Counted from the stretch's first letter, positions 11,313 to 24,995 are shown. The stretch: DNA of 64,000 bases from Pachyrhynchus sulphureomaculatus (GCA_019049505.1 CM032455.1:80882554-80946553); one strand, 5' to 3'. Numbers and translations: made by a program. Notes: generated by a model not told the origin, from the sequence alone.

Positions 11313-12340
11313 GGCGGGCTACTCGTACATCCATAGAACACTTTCCGTATAGAATAGAATCAAAACGCTAATCGTTCTTCGATATTCCAAGAAATGCAGG
11401 TTGCTGGTGAGTTCTGGATCAGCTGAACAGTTCTCTGTTGTATATTTATGGAAACAAGGCCATAAACATGGGAGCTGTATTTCATTATAGGACGAAATGA
11501 GCTTTGTAGGGATCTTAAACTTGCTGTGGAGGGTAAAGCTTTCTAGTTCCAAATTATATTTCCGGCTTGTGAGAAGCTATCTTTGCTATGCTTGCAACAT
11601 ATTCATGTCAAGACATATTTGCTCCTAAGTTAACGCCCAGCAATTTGAGAGAAGATACTGGAGGAATAGAGTATATAGAGAATATAAGTATTTTGGGTTA
11701 CGCCTAGATTCGATTCCTGGTCCTTTCCAACACATCGTTAATTTAAAGGACAAAGAGAGTAGGAGACAGTATGGAATCTTGAAGCACACCAGCGTTGTTA
11801 GTGAATGTATTAGAAAGAAACCCGTTAAATGTCACTCGTAAAGAACGCTTTCTAAAGATACACGAGAACCACAAACAGAACTATTTAGACATACCATAAG
11901 AGCATAGTTTAGCCAATAATCCTTCATACCATACACGGTCAAATGCCTTGGATATATTAAGTGCAATTGCTCGATATTCTTCAAAATGTTTAATTTCTTT
12001 GTTTCAAACTTATGTAACTTGAATCGTAAGATCTCATATTGATCTTTGTTTGCGAGAGCCATAATAATATTGAATCTCTCTAGGTATTTTAGAAGATTCT
12101 TATGGTGGTTTTTTCTGAACTTTCAATATTATTGGAAGCAGTGCGACTGGTCGGTAGTTGTTTGGCTTGATCTTCTTGACTTTTTTGGGTATGGGTTGAA
12201 CTGTGGCGCATTTCTAGCAAGAAAGAAATGTTAATTTTTCTGTAGGATAGGTTGAAAAGTCTACAGAAAACTAGTGTTAGTTCGCTCGTGCATGTTTTGA
12301 ATACTCTGCCATAGTACTCAGTATCCATCAGCGCCAGAAG
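11313..12340 (-). mobile_element. J-family-like LINE fragment (copy J3), diverged
   Basis: Minus strand. 11313-11660 matches the C-terminal part of family J (plus strand CAAGGCCATAAACATGGGAG and the block around 11530-11660). 11760-12000 encodes FNGFLSNTFTNNAGVLQDSI and the upstream RT palm, where J4 has INAGVPQGS. 12060-12340 is further upstream RT with recognisable but broken motifs. It is the longest and oldest J-like copy, with frames destroyed throughout. Confidence 0.75.
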
Positions 12341-12349
12341 CTCTATTTA

Positions 12350-13013
12350 GTGTTCCGTACGGAACACTTATAAGATCACTTCGGTGTCTCTATGTCCGTC
12401 TGTCCGTCTGTCACACCTGATTTTCTCCGAAACTATTTGACGTAGAAAGTTGAAATTTAGTACTAAAATAGAAATTGATGGCCTCATCAGAGCTGTGTAG
12501 TTTTGAAAGTTAAATTTTGACTTAAGGAGTTAGTTTTAGGGGTGAAATCGGAATAGAAAAAAACATTTTTTTACTAGGTCATCGAGTAGGGTGTCAAATG
12601 AAAGCTTGTAAAAACATGAGTTCAAAAATATATATATAATGTCTTACATGAGCACAATTTTCTTTGTATTATTTTGAAAACATCGCGAAAAATCGCTATC
12701 CCTCCTCTATCTCGAAAAGTACTAATCCAAAAATTTTGAAAAAACTCTGGAATATTCTCCACGGGGTGTAGATTGAACGAAAATTATTACGAGTGCATTA
12801 CCTTTAATAATTTATCTTGTATATAAAAAAAACAAAAATTTCAAGGTCATCAGCTTTCGGTAAAGATCGGAAACAAACTTTGTTGAAAACTCATTTGGGG
12901 TGTGTTTTGTGAAGTCACCGATCATTTTATACCTCCGTAACAAAATTTTTTATTTCAGAAGCAATCAACGTACGGAACACTAATTGCACAAATTCAACTT
13001 GCACTTGACCGGT
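12350..13013. repeat. Family P repeat, longest copy (P1)
   Basis: Begins with the 18-bp palindrome GTGTTCCGTACGGAACAC (12350-12367), followed by GTCCGTCTGTCCGTCTGTC. It ends with ACGTACGGAACACTAATTGC and CTTGCACTTGACCGG (to 13013). Fragments of the same family occur at 36077, 38983 and 41961. No coding capacity. It could be a non-autonomous DNA element or the non-coding part of a larger one. I do not recognise a named family. Confidence 0.7.
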
Positions 13014-14395
13014 TATTTAAATACGTTTCACAACACGCTTTTTCAAGAGAATATCGGGCAATGTTGACTGCACATTAGGTGGTGTTTTCTCTTATAAATC
13101 GACAATAGAATATAACGCAAAGAGTTTAGTTAAGTTGGCTTTCTCAATAGGTGTTGTCGCAATGGTATTACCTAGCCGAGTGATGTTATAGTGGATTTAG
13201 TGGGATTTTGACTAATGACCTTAATGGCCGACGAAAGGACATGGAATTGTTGAAAAAAGCAAGAAGTTTATTTTTAATTCCTTGGTTATGCTGGATTTTG
13301 TCGATAATCTCTTGGCATCTGTTCTGGGTAGGAGCGTGCTACGATTTATGACGCCGTTGTCGGTATGCAAGATGTTTAGAAGCAACAGGTTCTTTTAATT
13401 TTCGTTCGAACCTACTTCCTTTTTCTGATCGTTTTCCTACAACGTCACCAAACTTTTTAACTAATTACCACTTTACGTCAAACATCCTTATAACTTGTGA
13501 TGGTTTGTTAAAATAATATAGAAGAATCCTTTTTTCTACAAAGGCTGGGATATATTTTATATAAATACTTATATTGCTACAATTATTTCTTTATTAAGAG
13601 CTTGTGTAAGCAGTAACGCTGAATACCACCCTCTAAAATTAAACAGAGCGATATCTAAGTGCGAGTATTATTTTAACAAATTACAGTGCTAACTAAAAAA
13701 TCTGCATCATTTGAAACCCAAAAACTGATCTTGCAGTGCCAATTGACATTTATCGTAGGGCGGGAAATTTAAATTTTCTAAAGACCAAAAGTCATCGAAA
13801 ATATTTTTTAGCAAACATTTTTTTGTACGGCGTAATTTTCATGAGTCGGTAGATAACTTCAAAAACACCATCCTTATACCTACGTTGGGTTGGATTGGAA
13901 GAATGATTGATTTATTAATTTATTGCGTGCTTTCAGTTTTCAGTTTCCACAAACATACTTAATTGCTATTATTATAATCCTTTTATTATTGATCTATTCG
14001 TTAATGTTACCGAAACAGGAATATCTTGTATGTACCAGAATTGAAATATTAATTTAGTAAGAACCGTCATCAAAACTATCAAATATTCCCCGTTAACGAG
14101 AATTCCTTATAGAAAAGGCCTCTCCTGCCACTTGGCGAAATATAGGTCAAATAAAGGAAAAATAATAAAAGAAATATAACATTTTAAAATAATATTAAAT
14201 ACCATTTAATTTTAAAATCCTCATTAAAAAGCTACTTGCTTCAATAAATCATTGAACTTTGAAACATCAGTAGCATTCAAACGAGCTGATATATTCTTTA
14301 TCAGGCTGACTTGCTCTGGTTTGAAATGTAAATCTACAATAGAATAATAATAATAATAAATATTTTGGTATCATCATATGGTCACACATAGACAT
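13014..14395. other. Stretch with nothing recognised
   Basis: AT-rich sequence between the P1 repeat and the R4-like LINE. No frame longer than about 60 codons, no repeat boundaries and no RNA genes seen. Confidence 0.5.
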
Positions 14396-15500
14396 AGAAA
14401 ACATTCACATCCTTATACGTTTTCAATTCACCAAATACAGAAAATTAGACCCCAACGCATGCGAAGAAAGACTTACCATCGAGAGGAAGGCAGGAAGTAG
14501 AGGAATCATAGGTATGCACAAAACAAGATCACTATGCACAAAACAAATACAAACGCTTAGAAAATTCTTTCACACCAAGCAAACCAGACTCCACACACAA
14601 CAACAGTGATAGCAGACAAAAACTACACACCTCTCGACTTATTCCGGGCAGACCACCCAGTAGAGGCATACAGTCACACCCAGTTACAAAAGGAAAAGAC
14701 GAAAACGTGGTCAGAAAAAACACTCCTCGGAAAACACAGATACCACATAGAACAAAACGACGTAAATAAAAAACATAATACACCTGATTACAGGATGGGC
14801 AGCTATTCCCTGAAACATAGGGCTTCTTACTTGCTATCCAGGATAAAGTCATATTAACCAGAAACTACCAAAAGCATATCATCAAAAACCCAACTATTAC
14901 AGAAGACAGGAAATGCTACCAGCATAAAGGAACGAGCAAACACATAACAAATGCATGTAAAATATTAGCCGGCACGGAATACACAGCCAGACATTACTCA
15001 GCGGCAAAAGTAGTTCACCAAGCACTAGCCACAACATCTAAACTCATAGATCCTTATTACAAATACACACCAACATTCATACTTGGAATTAAAGATTACA
15101 AACTCTACTGGGATTCAGTATCCATACAGATAAAATAGTCCCCGCCAATAGACATTACTTCTCAATACAAAAAAGGAAAAGTCTATTTGATTGTCATAGC
15201 TGTCCCCAACGACACAAACATCCAAACGAAATACACAGAAAAAACACCAAATACACAGACCTTGCAACAGAAATAAAAAGGCTATGGAAACAAGAAAAAG
15301 GCATCATTGTCCCCCCGTCCTATCAGCCACAGGCCTTACACCAACAACATTCACACCACACTTATTACAATCATGACTCAACACAAACTTACACAAAAAC
15401 ATTCAGAAGTCAGTGATTTTGAAAACATGTAACATCGTCAGGTCATTCCTTAATGATAATAGTGTTTGTGCGACTTGGCTTAGTCCCGTCAGCTAAACAT
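14396..15500 (+). mobile_element. R4/Dong-like LINE 3' end (restriction-like endonuclease type)
   Basis: Degraded C-terminal part of a site-specific-type LINE. In order: RAGSRGIIG-like linker; YRMGSYSLKHRASYLLSRI (14790-14850); a zinc-knuckle-like CYQHKGTSKHITNAC (14920-14960); KLIDPYYKYTPT and DYKLYWDS (15050-15120); then ITSQYKKGKVYLIVIAVPND (15150-15220), which corresponds to the PD...D/E core of the restriction-like endonuclease in R2/R4-group LINEs. YTDLATEIKRLWKQEK follows, and KTCNIVRSFLND lies near the end (15418-15455). Frame shifts and stops throughout. The clade is inferred from the C-terminal endonuclease motif order. Confidence 0.7.
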
Positions 15501-15536
15501 GGAACCACATTGGCCAAATGCGAGAAAGAAGAACAA

Positions 15537-15539
<3 letters not shown>

Positions 15540-15599
<60 letters not shown>
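15540..15599. repeat. (TA)n array A2
   Basis: Sixty bases of uninterrupted TA directly after the end of the R4-like LINE and an A-run. Confidence 0.98.
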
Positions 15600-15601
<2 letters not shown>

Positions 15602-17249
15602 TAATGTAAGGTTTCACCTATCTTTATAGAGCTCATTAAAAGGCCAATGACATCATGTTTCAAAGTAAATAACGGATATCAATTACGAGTTTATTTTTAT
15701 ACAACTTATCTTGACTGGACCAAGGACAAGTTTATACAATTTTAGAGTGGCTTTTATCAAACGGTTTTTTTATATTTTCGAAGGTTACATTAGACGAAAT
15801 GGCTTTAGTCAGCGAAAGCTAGAACAAAGTGACCATAACGCCCTAACATAAAAATACCCTCTATTCTTTTAGTATATTTTGGCAATATGAAGGCATTGTT
15901 ATTTTTTAATTCATTATGTAACTGAAAGAGGCACCAATCATCATTAGATGACCTCGTAAAAGGGAGATTTATATAAAATACCTTTGACCTTTAACACCAT
16001 ATAATAAGCTATTAATTTAGGTGCAAATTTGATTCTATAGGCGGAGAAGAGATTACTGTCGGAGTACGGTAGCACATTAAATCCGAATCCAGGAGTGCCG
16101 TTATTACTTGCCTAATAAAATCGTTATTTATTGCAGTCTTTCCTTTTAGCCCTTATAAACCATGCATTAGATATATGTGGAAAAAGTAATTGATGATGCC
16201 TCCATCGAATGTTCATTTTTTACATTGCAGAGAAAGAAGTAAAATGAAGCCAAAAAAAGACGTTAGTGTCGGGGATATTCTTTGAGAATCTATCTATGTT
16301 ATAAGTTAAAGTATTCATAATACAATGAACTAGAAGCTGGAGTTAACGTCGGCTTTCTTGCACTATTACTGTTGTAGTGTTTGGAGGAGACTTTATATAC
16401 AAGCAAACAGAGTGGAAGGATCCTTTTTGCCATTTCTATTTAATGTCTGTATAATATTGGCCAAATGAGACCTACAGTTTAATCAGCAGTTGGTACTCTT
16501 AGCCTACTATTTTATGGCCTTTTTTCACTTTCCATCAAGCATAAACCTCAACGAGGGTCAGCTTTACTACCAATGAATATCTTTGTGATATTGCGGCAAA
16601 ATATGTGTGTTGGTAATGTTCGACTTCAGATATTTATCCCAGTTGAGAATGATCCCTGTCTCGATCGTTAGTCCTTTCTTAGTACTTCCCATATCCAACT
16701 TCCAGTATGCGTCCCACCTATGTATGAAGAGAAGAAGAGGCTCCCATCAAAAACATACCCGAGACCCTGAGTGTAGTAAGCCGGAACTACACTGCTGCTT
16801 TTCTGCACTAGTTTTGCAAAAATAGAAGCGAATGCGTTTCTGATTTCGACAACTTTATCTCATGCTTTTTTGGGTTAGTTCAGGTTTTAGGTTCAATCTG
16901 TTTCTACCAATTTTTTTTTTTAATTTTTGCTTGTATTTGAATACATAAATAATACACAATAATAAGTATGTCGTAGATTGTTATAGCTTCCCAACTAGTA
17001 TAGGTTAGAGCAAAACTGAAATAAGATTTTTCTGGTACTATAAAGAACCTCTTTTTGTACGCAAATCTTGACTTCAAACGGTTCTTTTTCGTGCACGGGG
17101 ACACGGACTATCAGAGCGATCGGGCATCCCGTGGAAATAGTAACGCCGGTCAATCTTTTCACTACCAGATCACTAAGAGATAACCAAAAAAATCGGCCCT
17201 TTTCAACGCCAATCTTAGTAATAACTTCAATCAATATTGAAGGCCTGAT
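15600..17249. other. Stretch with nothing recognised
   Basis: AT-rich sequence. The longest frames (about 70-80 codons near 16607-16825 and 16995-17234) have no recognisable motif. No RNA gene or repeat end seen. Confidence 0.5.
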
Positions 17250-17942
17250 CTGATAATAAAGAACTCTTATTAGCCGACATATGTGAACAACGACATTGTG
17301 ATATTTTAATTATTCAAGAAACTCATAGAGGGCTTACTGGCGAGAAATTAAAAATTAATGGAATAAATCTAATCTTAGAAAGAGCTCAAGAGAATGCAAT
17401 TTTTATAAAACCTGAACTACCATAAAGTCTGCAAACTTAACTGCAGAGAATGATATAAAAATTTCAACGGTAGAACTTGAGTCATGTACTCTTACTTCCA
17501 TTTATAAACCTCCAATGCGGACTTTGCTTTTGCTGTACCTAGCAATTTCAGAAGCAAGCTCATCAAAATAATAGTATAGGGATGTAAAGACACACACACA
17601 ATACAATGGAGAGAAACTCGAATCATGGACAGAGCTCAGCAATCTACCAAATACATCGAAAATGATTGTCCCGGAACACAACGTCGTGCAATTACTATTT
17701 TCATATACTTAGCTGTGAAACAAGTTCCTTTTAATAAAAGGTTTAGCTTTAAAGAAGAAAATAAAGCTTATTCGCTCCAGATAGAGACCAGGAAGTAAGG
17801 TCAATCGATAGTGACCTTACCAACTATAAAACCTTAGTGGAACTGGTGAAGAAGATATCCAGACGACATATACCTACCGGAAGGATACAGAATAACTTAC
17901 ATATCCGGCTTAGACGGAGAAGCCAAAATACTTCTTATAAGA

Positions 17943-18248
<306 letters not shown>

Positions 18249-18385
18249 ACCTATACTCAACCCATCCTTTCCAGAACAAACATTAGAAACCCGAGAATAA
18301 TTACTACAGGTACATCCTCAGGTAAAAGAGAAAAATGGTGCAAACTTACTGGTGACCTTGACATGAAGTAGAACAACAGAAGAGC

Positions 18386-18920
18386 ATGGAAATTGATAAA
18401 GAACCTCAGCAAATATCCAACACACGACGATTGAACTTTCCTGACACTATTCCGTACCAAACCGCCCATCAACTGCTACGTAACGGCAAGACCTCAAACA
18501 GAGCCCTAAAAGCAACAATTACTAGAGCTACAGGAACTAACAACAGTCACCTTCAGGTTCCCTTTATCAAACATGAACTTGAACAGGCTCTACGCAAGAT
18601 GAAGAACAATAAGACTGCTGGGTTGGACGATATACACAGAGAACAAATAAAACACTTTACAAACAGTTACGATGAAGTGGATACTCTCGCTATTCAACTA
18701 CTGGTTACAGAAACTTACCATCCCTCGCATGTGGTGCAAAGCTAAAGTAGTTGCACTGTTGAAACCAGATAAAACTTTTACAGACCCGAAGACTTTCAGA
18801 CCAGTGTCCTTTATATGCCATTTAATGAAATTATTCCAATCAACAGCATTATCAGCAGTCTACGACATAGTGAACGACATGAAACTTTTCAAAAAGGTCT
18901 ATGACACCACAAAAGATTAA
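18386..18920 (+). pseudogene. Jockey-type RT N-terminal region (two overlapping frames)
   Basis: First frame 18386-18745 runs through PYQTAHQLLRNGKTSNRALK and LEQALRKMKNNKTAGLDDIH. A frameshift near 18670-18700 moves the reading to 18672-18920 with LTIPRMWCKAKVVALLKPDK and FRPVSFICHLMKLFQS. The palm blocks with catalytic aspartates that should follow are deleted or destroyed after YDTTKD (18917). Confidence 0.75.
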
Positions 18921-19201
18921 AAGTTAGTCAAGTTCGCCGCATATATGCCACAAAATAGACGTTTTTTTTCGTGACCTTGCAGGTTAAGCGCAGCTGATGA
19001 AAAAAACGAAAAAAATGGACTACCTCGGGTAGCATTCTTGTACCGGTCTTGTACAATGTATACCTAAACGACATCCCGTTATGCAACGGTACAAAATCTT
19101 TTATATATGCAAACGATATAGCGGTAGCAGCCTAGGAAAGCACATTCAACGAAGTCGAAAACAAACTTCAGTGGGTACTAGAAAGCCATCTAAAACCGAG
19201 T

Positions 19202-19753
19202 GTGGCGAAAACCCAGACGTGTGTGTTCCATCTAAGAAATAAAGATGCAATAGAAACTCTGAACATCAGCTGGAGATGTAATCAACTACAACACTGTAAT
19301 AGCTCAGAATACTTAGACGTGAAATTAAGGTTAACTCTGAGTTACAAAAACTCACTGTCTGAATACAAGACAGAAAGTTATAGCACGAAATCATATCCTA
19401 AGGAAATTAACAAACACAAAGTGAGGAGCTCCGCTAGAGGTTCTACGAACATCAACCATGGCTCTCACTCTACCAACAGCAGAGTAGTCAGCTCCAGTAT
19501 GGAAGAACTCTACGGGTGCCAGACTAGTCGATGTGGCTATGCTCGACTCTATCAGGGTTATAACCAGCTGCCTGAAACCAACTACAACCGAGAAGCATTA
19601 CCTCTTTGCAGGAATTGCACCCCCAAAATTAGAAGAAAAATAGCAGCTGAAGTAGAAAAAGGAAAACAAAACAATGACGTGCGACACTTAATGTACGGAC
19701 AGGTCAAAGAAAGAACCAGATTAAGATCTAGGAAAAGTTTCGTTGCCACCTAG
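19202..19753 (+). pseudogene. Jockey-type LINE C-terminal region
   Basis: A 183-codon frame with KTQTCVFHLRNKDAIETLNI and CNSSEYLDVKLRLTLSYKNS (the YLGV-type RT block altered to YLDV). After a region of shifted frame come CRNCTPKIRRKIAAEVEKGK and RLRSRKSFVAT. The middle (about residues 60-125) is probably frame-shifted relative to the ancestor, because an expected KLTGTTWG-type region is missing. Non-functional remnant. Confidence 0.7.
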
Positions 19754-19940
19754 CGTTGCTGCCCCAAAGCAGTACCTGTCAGGATAGGTAGAAAAACAAA
19801 TCACCACTAAACTTCATAGAGCCTACAGTAAGTAGAGACTATGAAGAGACTACTTTCCTGCCAATGAGAATGTTGTTCGTATAGCCCAATACTGGAAAGG
19901 GAAATATAATGGTGGCTGGACTCTGAAAGAAAGTATCATG

Positions 19941-21970
19941 CAATCATATATATAAAAATTATGTTAAGTATAATTTACACATCTTGTAAAAAAATAGTTC
20001 ATCATAAGAAATTCTGTACAGTTTTTTATTTCAATATTCAAAATTTGTTATTCGTTGTGTTTAATTGTTGTAATGTCGAATGAGCATTGATTCGGCTGAA
20101 TTTTTGGGTTTATGTTGTTAAACAAAAATATAATATTATTTCTATTTCTAGGTTTAAATCATTATGACGCTAAGCTTTTTTAAGTTAGACAGATTTATTA
20201 TTCTTTTCGAAACTAATTAAAGTACCGTAATAAAAACGGCTTATATCATTTAATTAATAATAACTGCAAAAATGTAAAATAAATTTCCCAACGAAGTCAC
20301 TGTTTTGTTTCAAGTTTATAAAATTTACTGTATTTAATAATATGAGGAAAAAAGCTCACAACTCCTATTTTTAAAATATTTAGTAGCTTTATAGCTTATT
20401 TAAGTAAATGTTCAACTAGAGTTATTTTCTTATATGCTTATTACTTCTCTTTGTTAGAATGTACTTGTTAAATCTTTTAAAATACTAATTTAGTGGGTAA
20501 TTTATGACCATGAATATATTTACATTTTTGAGGTTATTTTAATAATAGGGAGATTTCGCAACACTTATATTTTACATGCCTTTATCCTTATAATTATTTC
20601 AAGCATGAGCAGTATTAACGCGAAGGAATTGTACTTCGACACTAAGTCAGAACTGCAATAAAATAAACTAAAAGTGAGGTTATGTTAGTATTCATCTTCG
20701 ATAAATTTAGGAGATTTGTGGATTGTTATTAGTATTTGGTGGGTCAACACTAGTTTCTAAATTAAAATTGTGTCTCGCAGATTTCTAGCACTTCTTTCAA
20801 TATTTCCAAGTTAACATTTTTTATTTGAAAATAGCAGTACACAACAGTTATCACGACTGCACCAAACACATTATTTTTTTATTCGACATGTGTTACACTA
20901 ACCATGTTAACATCAGGTTAGTAAGTCGACAGTCAGTCATCACTAGTGATGATGCTCGCATGGTTCGAGAAACGAGTGTCAGGTGCAAGAATAAAGTGTT
21001 TATTGTAGTAATGATAACTATTCTGTAATTCCATTGTACCAAAGAATGCAAAATCCTAACATAACCTGAACATTAATTAACTGTTATCAGTGTCATTTGC
21101 AACAAAAGAATATAATTTCAATTTTACTGTACATTTTTAGTGGTTTGTATGCCTAAGTAGGAAAAAAAATAGGCCCTAACGATAAGAATAACGAATTTCA
21201 AATAACTTTATAAGTTCTCTTATAAGTTCCTGAATAAGATAAATCATTATCTTTAATATAATACTGCGCAAGCTCTAAACGGTGGACGCATGCTTCAAAT
21301 AACGATAGCAGCTGAGTCCTTATATTTAATTTTTTCCCTTTACTATTGCGCATGTTTCAAATAAAAATAAGGATAGTGCCCTGCTAAAATAAGCGTTGCA
21401 AAATCTCTCTAATATCTAAATCCCAAGTTTTTATTTATTTAAAATGAAAACGCTGAATTAAATATGAATTGCAAGCATAGTATTCTAATATCATCAGCTC
21501 ATTTTTTACTGCTTAGTTTCTATGCTTTTCAAGCAATAGAAGAAAAATTTTAAGAATAATTCAATTGTTATGTGTGCAGTATTAATGAATTAAATCGATA
21601 TTCTTTTCTTCGTGTTAATATATCCCTTTCCTTTTGTTTAAATTAAATTTCGATGATGAAGTTTGCTTCGGTAGATATTTTTGTTAGCGAACATAATAAT
21701 AATTATTATTATTATTAATTAATAAATTAACAATGTTTTCTTTTAAAAACTGAAACATAATAAAGATAAACTATTATTGTTTTCCAAATAAAACATTTTT
21801 AGTGAAAATAGGAAAATATACATTTGTATACAAAATTATTTAAAACTAAAATGAATAGAACAGAAAAATAAAAAGATTTGAAAGTAAGGAAGAAATTGAG
21901 ATACTTTTGTAATTAAAGTTCAATTTTGTAAAGAACAAAAATATTGTTGCAGTAGAATATTATATTATAT
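19941..21970. other. Two-kilobase stretch with nothing recognised
   Basis: AT-rich sequence with only short frames (longest about 67 codons at 20825-21028). Small ATT/AAT runs near 21700. No repeat boundary, exon with convincing splice sites, or RNA gene identified. Confidence 0.5.
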
Positions 21971-22059
21971 TACAAGCAGTGCCCGGGGCTCCACTCGCGT
22001 GGACTTGATTCACTACTATCGTCACTGCTTATTCCTTATGTTACCTAACGTAATAAAAT

Positions 22060-22430
22060 ATCTGCCATTATTTCCCCTCATCTCCCATTATTTCTCCTTA
22101 TCTCCCATTATCTCTACATAATTTCCATTATGTAGACTTATCTCTGCTCGTCTCCCATTATTTCTCTTTATCCCCCATTATTTCCCCTTATCTCCCATTA
22201 TCTCACCTTATCTCCCATTATCTAGGCTTATCTCGACTTATATGGCAATAGTTCTACTTATCTCCCATTATTTCTCCTTATCTCCCATTATCTCACCATA
22301 ACTGCCATTATCTAGACTTATCTCTGCTTATCTCCCATTATTTCTCCTTATCTCCCATTATTTATACTTATCTCCCATTATCTCATCTTATTTCGCATTA
22401 TCTAGGTTTATATCATATTATATAGAACAT
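22060..22430. repeat. Minisatellite, about 20-bp unit CTTATCTCCCATTATTTCTC
   Basis: About eighteen imperfect copies of a 20-bp unit, with variants carrying TCTAGA, TCTGC or TCACC. A longer repeat of roughly 180 bp is visible (CTTATCTCTGCT near 22140 and 22320). It sits inside the first unit of the 340-bp tandem array. Confidence 0.88.
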
Positions 22431-22783
22431 ATGTATAAATTTATAAAAACACGTAAATCGGATAAGTGGTTCTCAAGTGATAAGCGCACTAACGGACAGA
22501 CAGACAGACAGAGAGACGTTGCATTTTATAAATATTATATTCTTTGCAACATGATATTGTTCCATATTTAATGGTTTAGGCAGTGTATTGCAAGAGAACG
22601 AATTAACGGTGACCTTTTTTCCGACTTGATTCACTATTATCGTCACTGTTTATTCTTTATATTACCTAACGCAATAAAATATGTCCTATAACCTGGCCAG
22701 AGAACATATGTACGTCAATCGGATAAGTGGTTCTCCAGTGATGAGCGCATTAACGGACAGACAGACAGACAGAGATACTTTGC

Positions 22784-22784
<1 letters not shown>

Positions 22785-22860
<76 letters not shown>
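22785..22860. repeat. (TA)n array A4
   Basis: Uninterrupted TA at the 3' edge of the second tandem unit, where other units have TTTTATATATATTATA. It therefore looks like an expansion of a short TATA stretch already in the unit. Confidence 0.97.
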
Positions 22861-22861
<1 letters not shown>

Positions 22862-22965
22862 ATGTAATAAAATATATATCTATAACCTGGTGAGAGAACA
22901 TATCTAAGAATTTAAAAAATCACATAAATCGGATAAGTGGTTCTCAAGAGATAACCACACTAACG

Positions 22966-22999
<34 letters not shown>

Positions 23000-23445
23000 G
23001 AGAGACGTTGCATTTTATATATATTACAGATATAGATTATTATTATTATTATATAACCCGGCCAAAGAATATATGTATGAATTTAAAAAAAGACAACGTA
23101 AATCGGATGTGAGAAACGCACTAATGGACAGACAGATAGACAGACATAAATATTCTCTGCCACATAATATTGTTCTATATTTAATGGTTTAGGCTGTGTA
23201 TTGCAAGGGAACGCGCTAGCGGCAAACATTTTCCGACTTCATTCACTATTATCGTCACTACTCATTCCTTATGCTACCTATCGTAATAAAATATAGCCTA
23301 TAACCTGTCAGAGAACATATGTATGTTTAAAAAAAAAAAGTACGTAAATCGGATAAGTGGTTCTCCAGTGATAAGCGCACTAACGGACGGACAGACAGAC
23401 AGAGAGAGAGACGTTGCATTTTATATATATTATAGATAACAAACT

Positions 23446-24285
23446 TGAGTTAATTTAAAAAATAAATATACGGAAATCACGAACGAAATTTAATCAAGAA
23501 TTTTGAGACGAAGCAATATTTCTAAAAATCATAAAATGAGCTTCGGGATTTGAATTTAAAACTAGAAAATTATAGAGAGATTCCTTTGATAAATACTACT
23601 GGAGAAGTGGCGGTAAATGTTTATACAATTTAACACCTAATGACTAAAATCTTTTCCTAATTGCATTCGATAATGAATAGGAGAATTTACTTGTTTACCT
23701 GATAGCATTAAAATAAAGTAGATTTGTAATTAATATCTATGATATTTTTTCTTAATATTAATATGATTTGATTTTGACATCCATTCCTAGAAATCTACAC
23801 TTCTATATTAGTAATTTTTATTAATTTTATAAAATATATATTTTATAAAATATTTAACTTCTTAAATTATTACTATACTTTACAACAAATTTTAAACCAT
23901 TAACCATTTTTACATGGAGATATAGACCAAGTTTTACATATACATATAGTTCTGCAGATATGCATCCGATACAGGGTATCACCAAAACAACAATATTTAT
24001 AAAATTTTGACACAATAAAAAAGTGTAATACAATTGTTCTCTAATCTTTACTTATTTGTGCACACACCAAATTCCTTTAACGAAACATATTACCTTGATA
24101 TTTGCCTTTGGGACTAGCTATAAACACAGAACTAAATGCCCTGTAATGAGCAGGATAGTGTTCTCATAGTTTATTTATACTACTAAATCATGCTATGAAA
24201 TATCTTTCTTATGAAAAATAGGAGATTGCTGCTATTTTTAAAGAAAACATTTTTTTTTTTATTCTGTTTATTTATACTAGAAACC
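23446..24285. other. Stretch with nothing recognised
   Basis: Very AT-rich; no coding frame, RNA gene or repeat end found. Confidence 0.5.
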
Positions 24286-24505
24286 GTCTGACTAGCCTAT
24301 CAAATAAATCATTTTATCACTGATGCCTCAAAATATAATACTTGTTAGTTTTAACTTGCCCTTTATCATCCCAACGTTGACATTGACAAAGAAGTCCATT
24401 AATTATGAGAGCCTAAGAGTATACAATAATTTTCCTAATGATAGGAAACTTTGTAACTCGCTGAAAATACTTAAAAACAAATATATGGAATCCATTGATT
24501 TGTAA
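24286..24505 (+). pseudogene. Possible LINE RT C-terminal fragment
   Basis: A short frame ending INYESLRVYNNFPNDRKLCN, then LKILKNKYMESIDL before a stop. This vaguely resembles the last residues of CR1/jockey-type RT frames (R-x-YN-x-LP...L..FK). Very short, with no other supporting block. Confidence 0.25.
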
Positions 24506-24828
24506 ACCTTGGTAAAGTCTTGAGGGAGTTCTATAATGATAGTCTTTAATTTCACTTATTTCAATTATTTTATTTCATGCTTTTTCATATATAATTTACG
24601 CTACGAAACAGTGGTGTAATTAAGTTCAAGGGACGGAATGCATATGGATAGAGAAGGTGTTCCTTTCAGGAAAAAAAGAGAACATTAATGACGGAGCTGC
24701 TTAAAGACAATTGACAAAGATGAATGCGTCAAACGATAACCGAGCAAAATTTTAAGGTTGGCGCAAATCGTGATGGCTTTTTTTACTTGTAGTTTTAAAC
24801 CAAAACTTATTTGCCTGAAACTACAATA
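24506..24828. other. Spacer, nothing recognised
   Basis: About 320 bp without a recognisable feature before the next TA array. Confidence 0.5.
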
Positions 24829-24829
24829 G

Positions 24830-24862
<33 letters not shown>

Positions 24863-24872
24863 TATATATATA

Positions 24873-24948
<76 letters not shown>

Positions 24949-24958
24949 AATATATATA

Positions 24959-24990
<32 letters not shown>
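24829..24990. repeat. (TA)n array A5, left of the Penelope-like relic
   Basis: TA with interruptions TTAATA, ACTATA, AAAGAA and ATTTAT. Directly upstream of the Penelope-like element. Confidence 0.97.

Positions 24991-24995
<5 letters not shown>

Larger units (their letters stand above)
21975..23445. repeat. Decayed tandem array with ACAGACAG-containing unit
   Basis: Four to five diverged copies of a roughly 340-bp unit. Recognisable segments: CGACTT(G/C)ATTCACTA-TATCGTCACT (21999, 22623, 23239), ATAACCTG-CAGAGAACATATGTA, AAATCGGATAAGTGGTTCTC (22455, 22718, 22927, 23346), GCGCACTAACGGACAGACAG and ACGTTGCATTTTATA. A shared spacer runs TTTAATGGTTTAGGC (22569, 23180). The first copy is expanded by a minisatellite and the second by a TA array. 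Origin unknown; it may derive from a non-autonomous mobile element amplified in tandem. Confidence 0.8.

Noticed and set aside
22060..22430. Telomeric or subtelomeric repeat
   Set aside because: The unit is 20 bp and unlike TTAGG-type insect telomere repeats; the array is short and internal.
21975..23445. CRISPR-like array, because of regularly spaced repeats
   Set aside because: Repeats are long, diverged and directly joined, with eukaryotic transposon context; there are no uniform short repeats with unique spacers.
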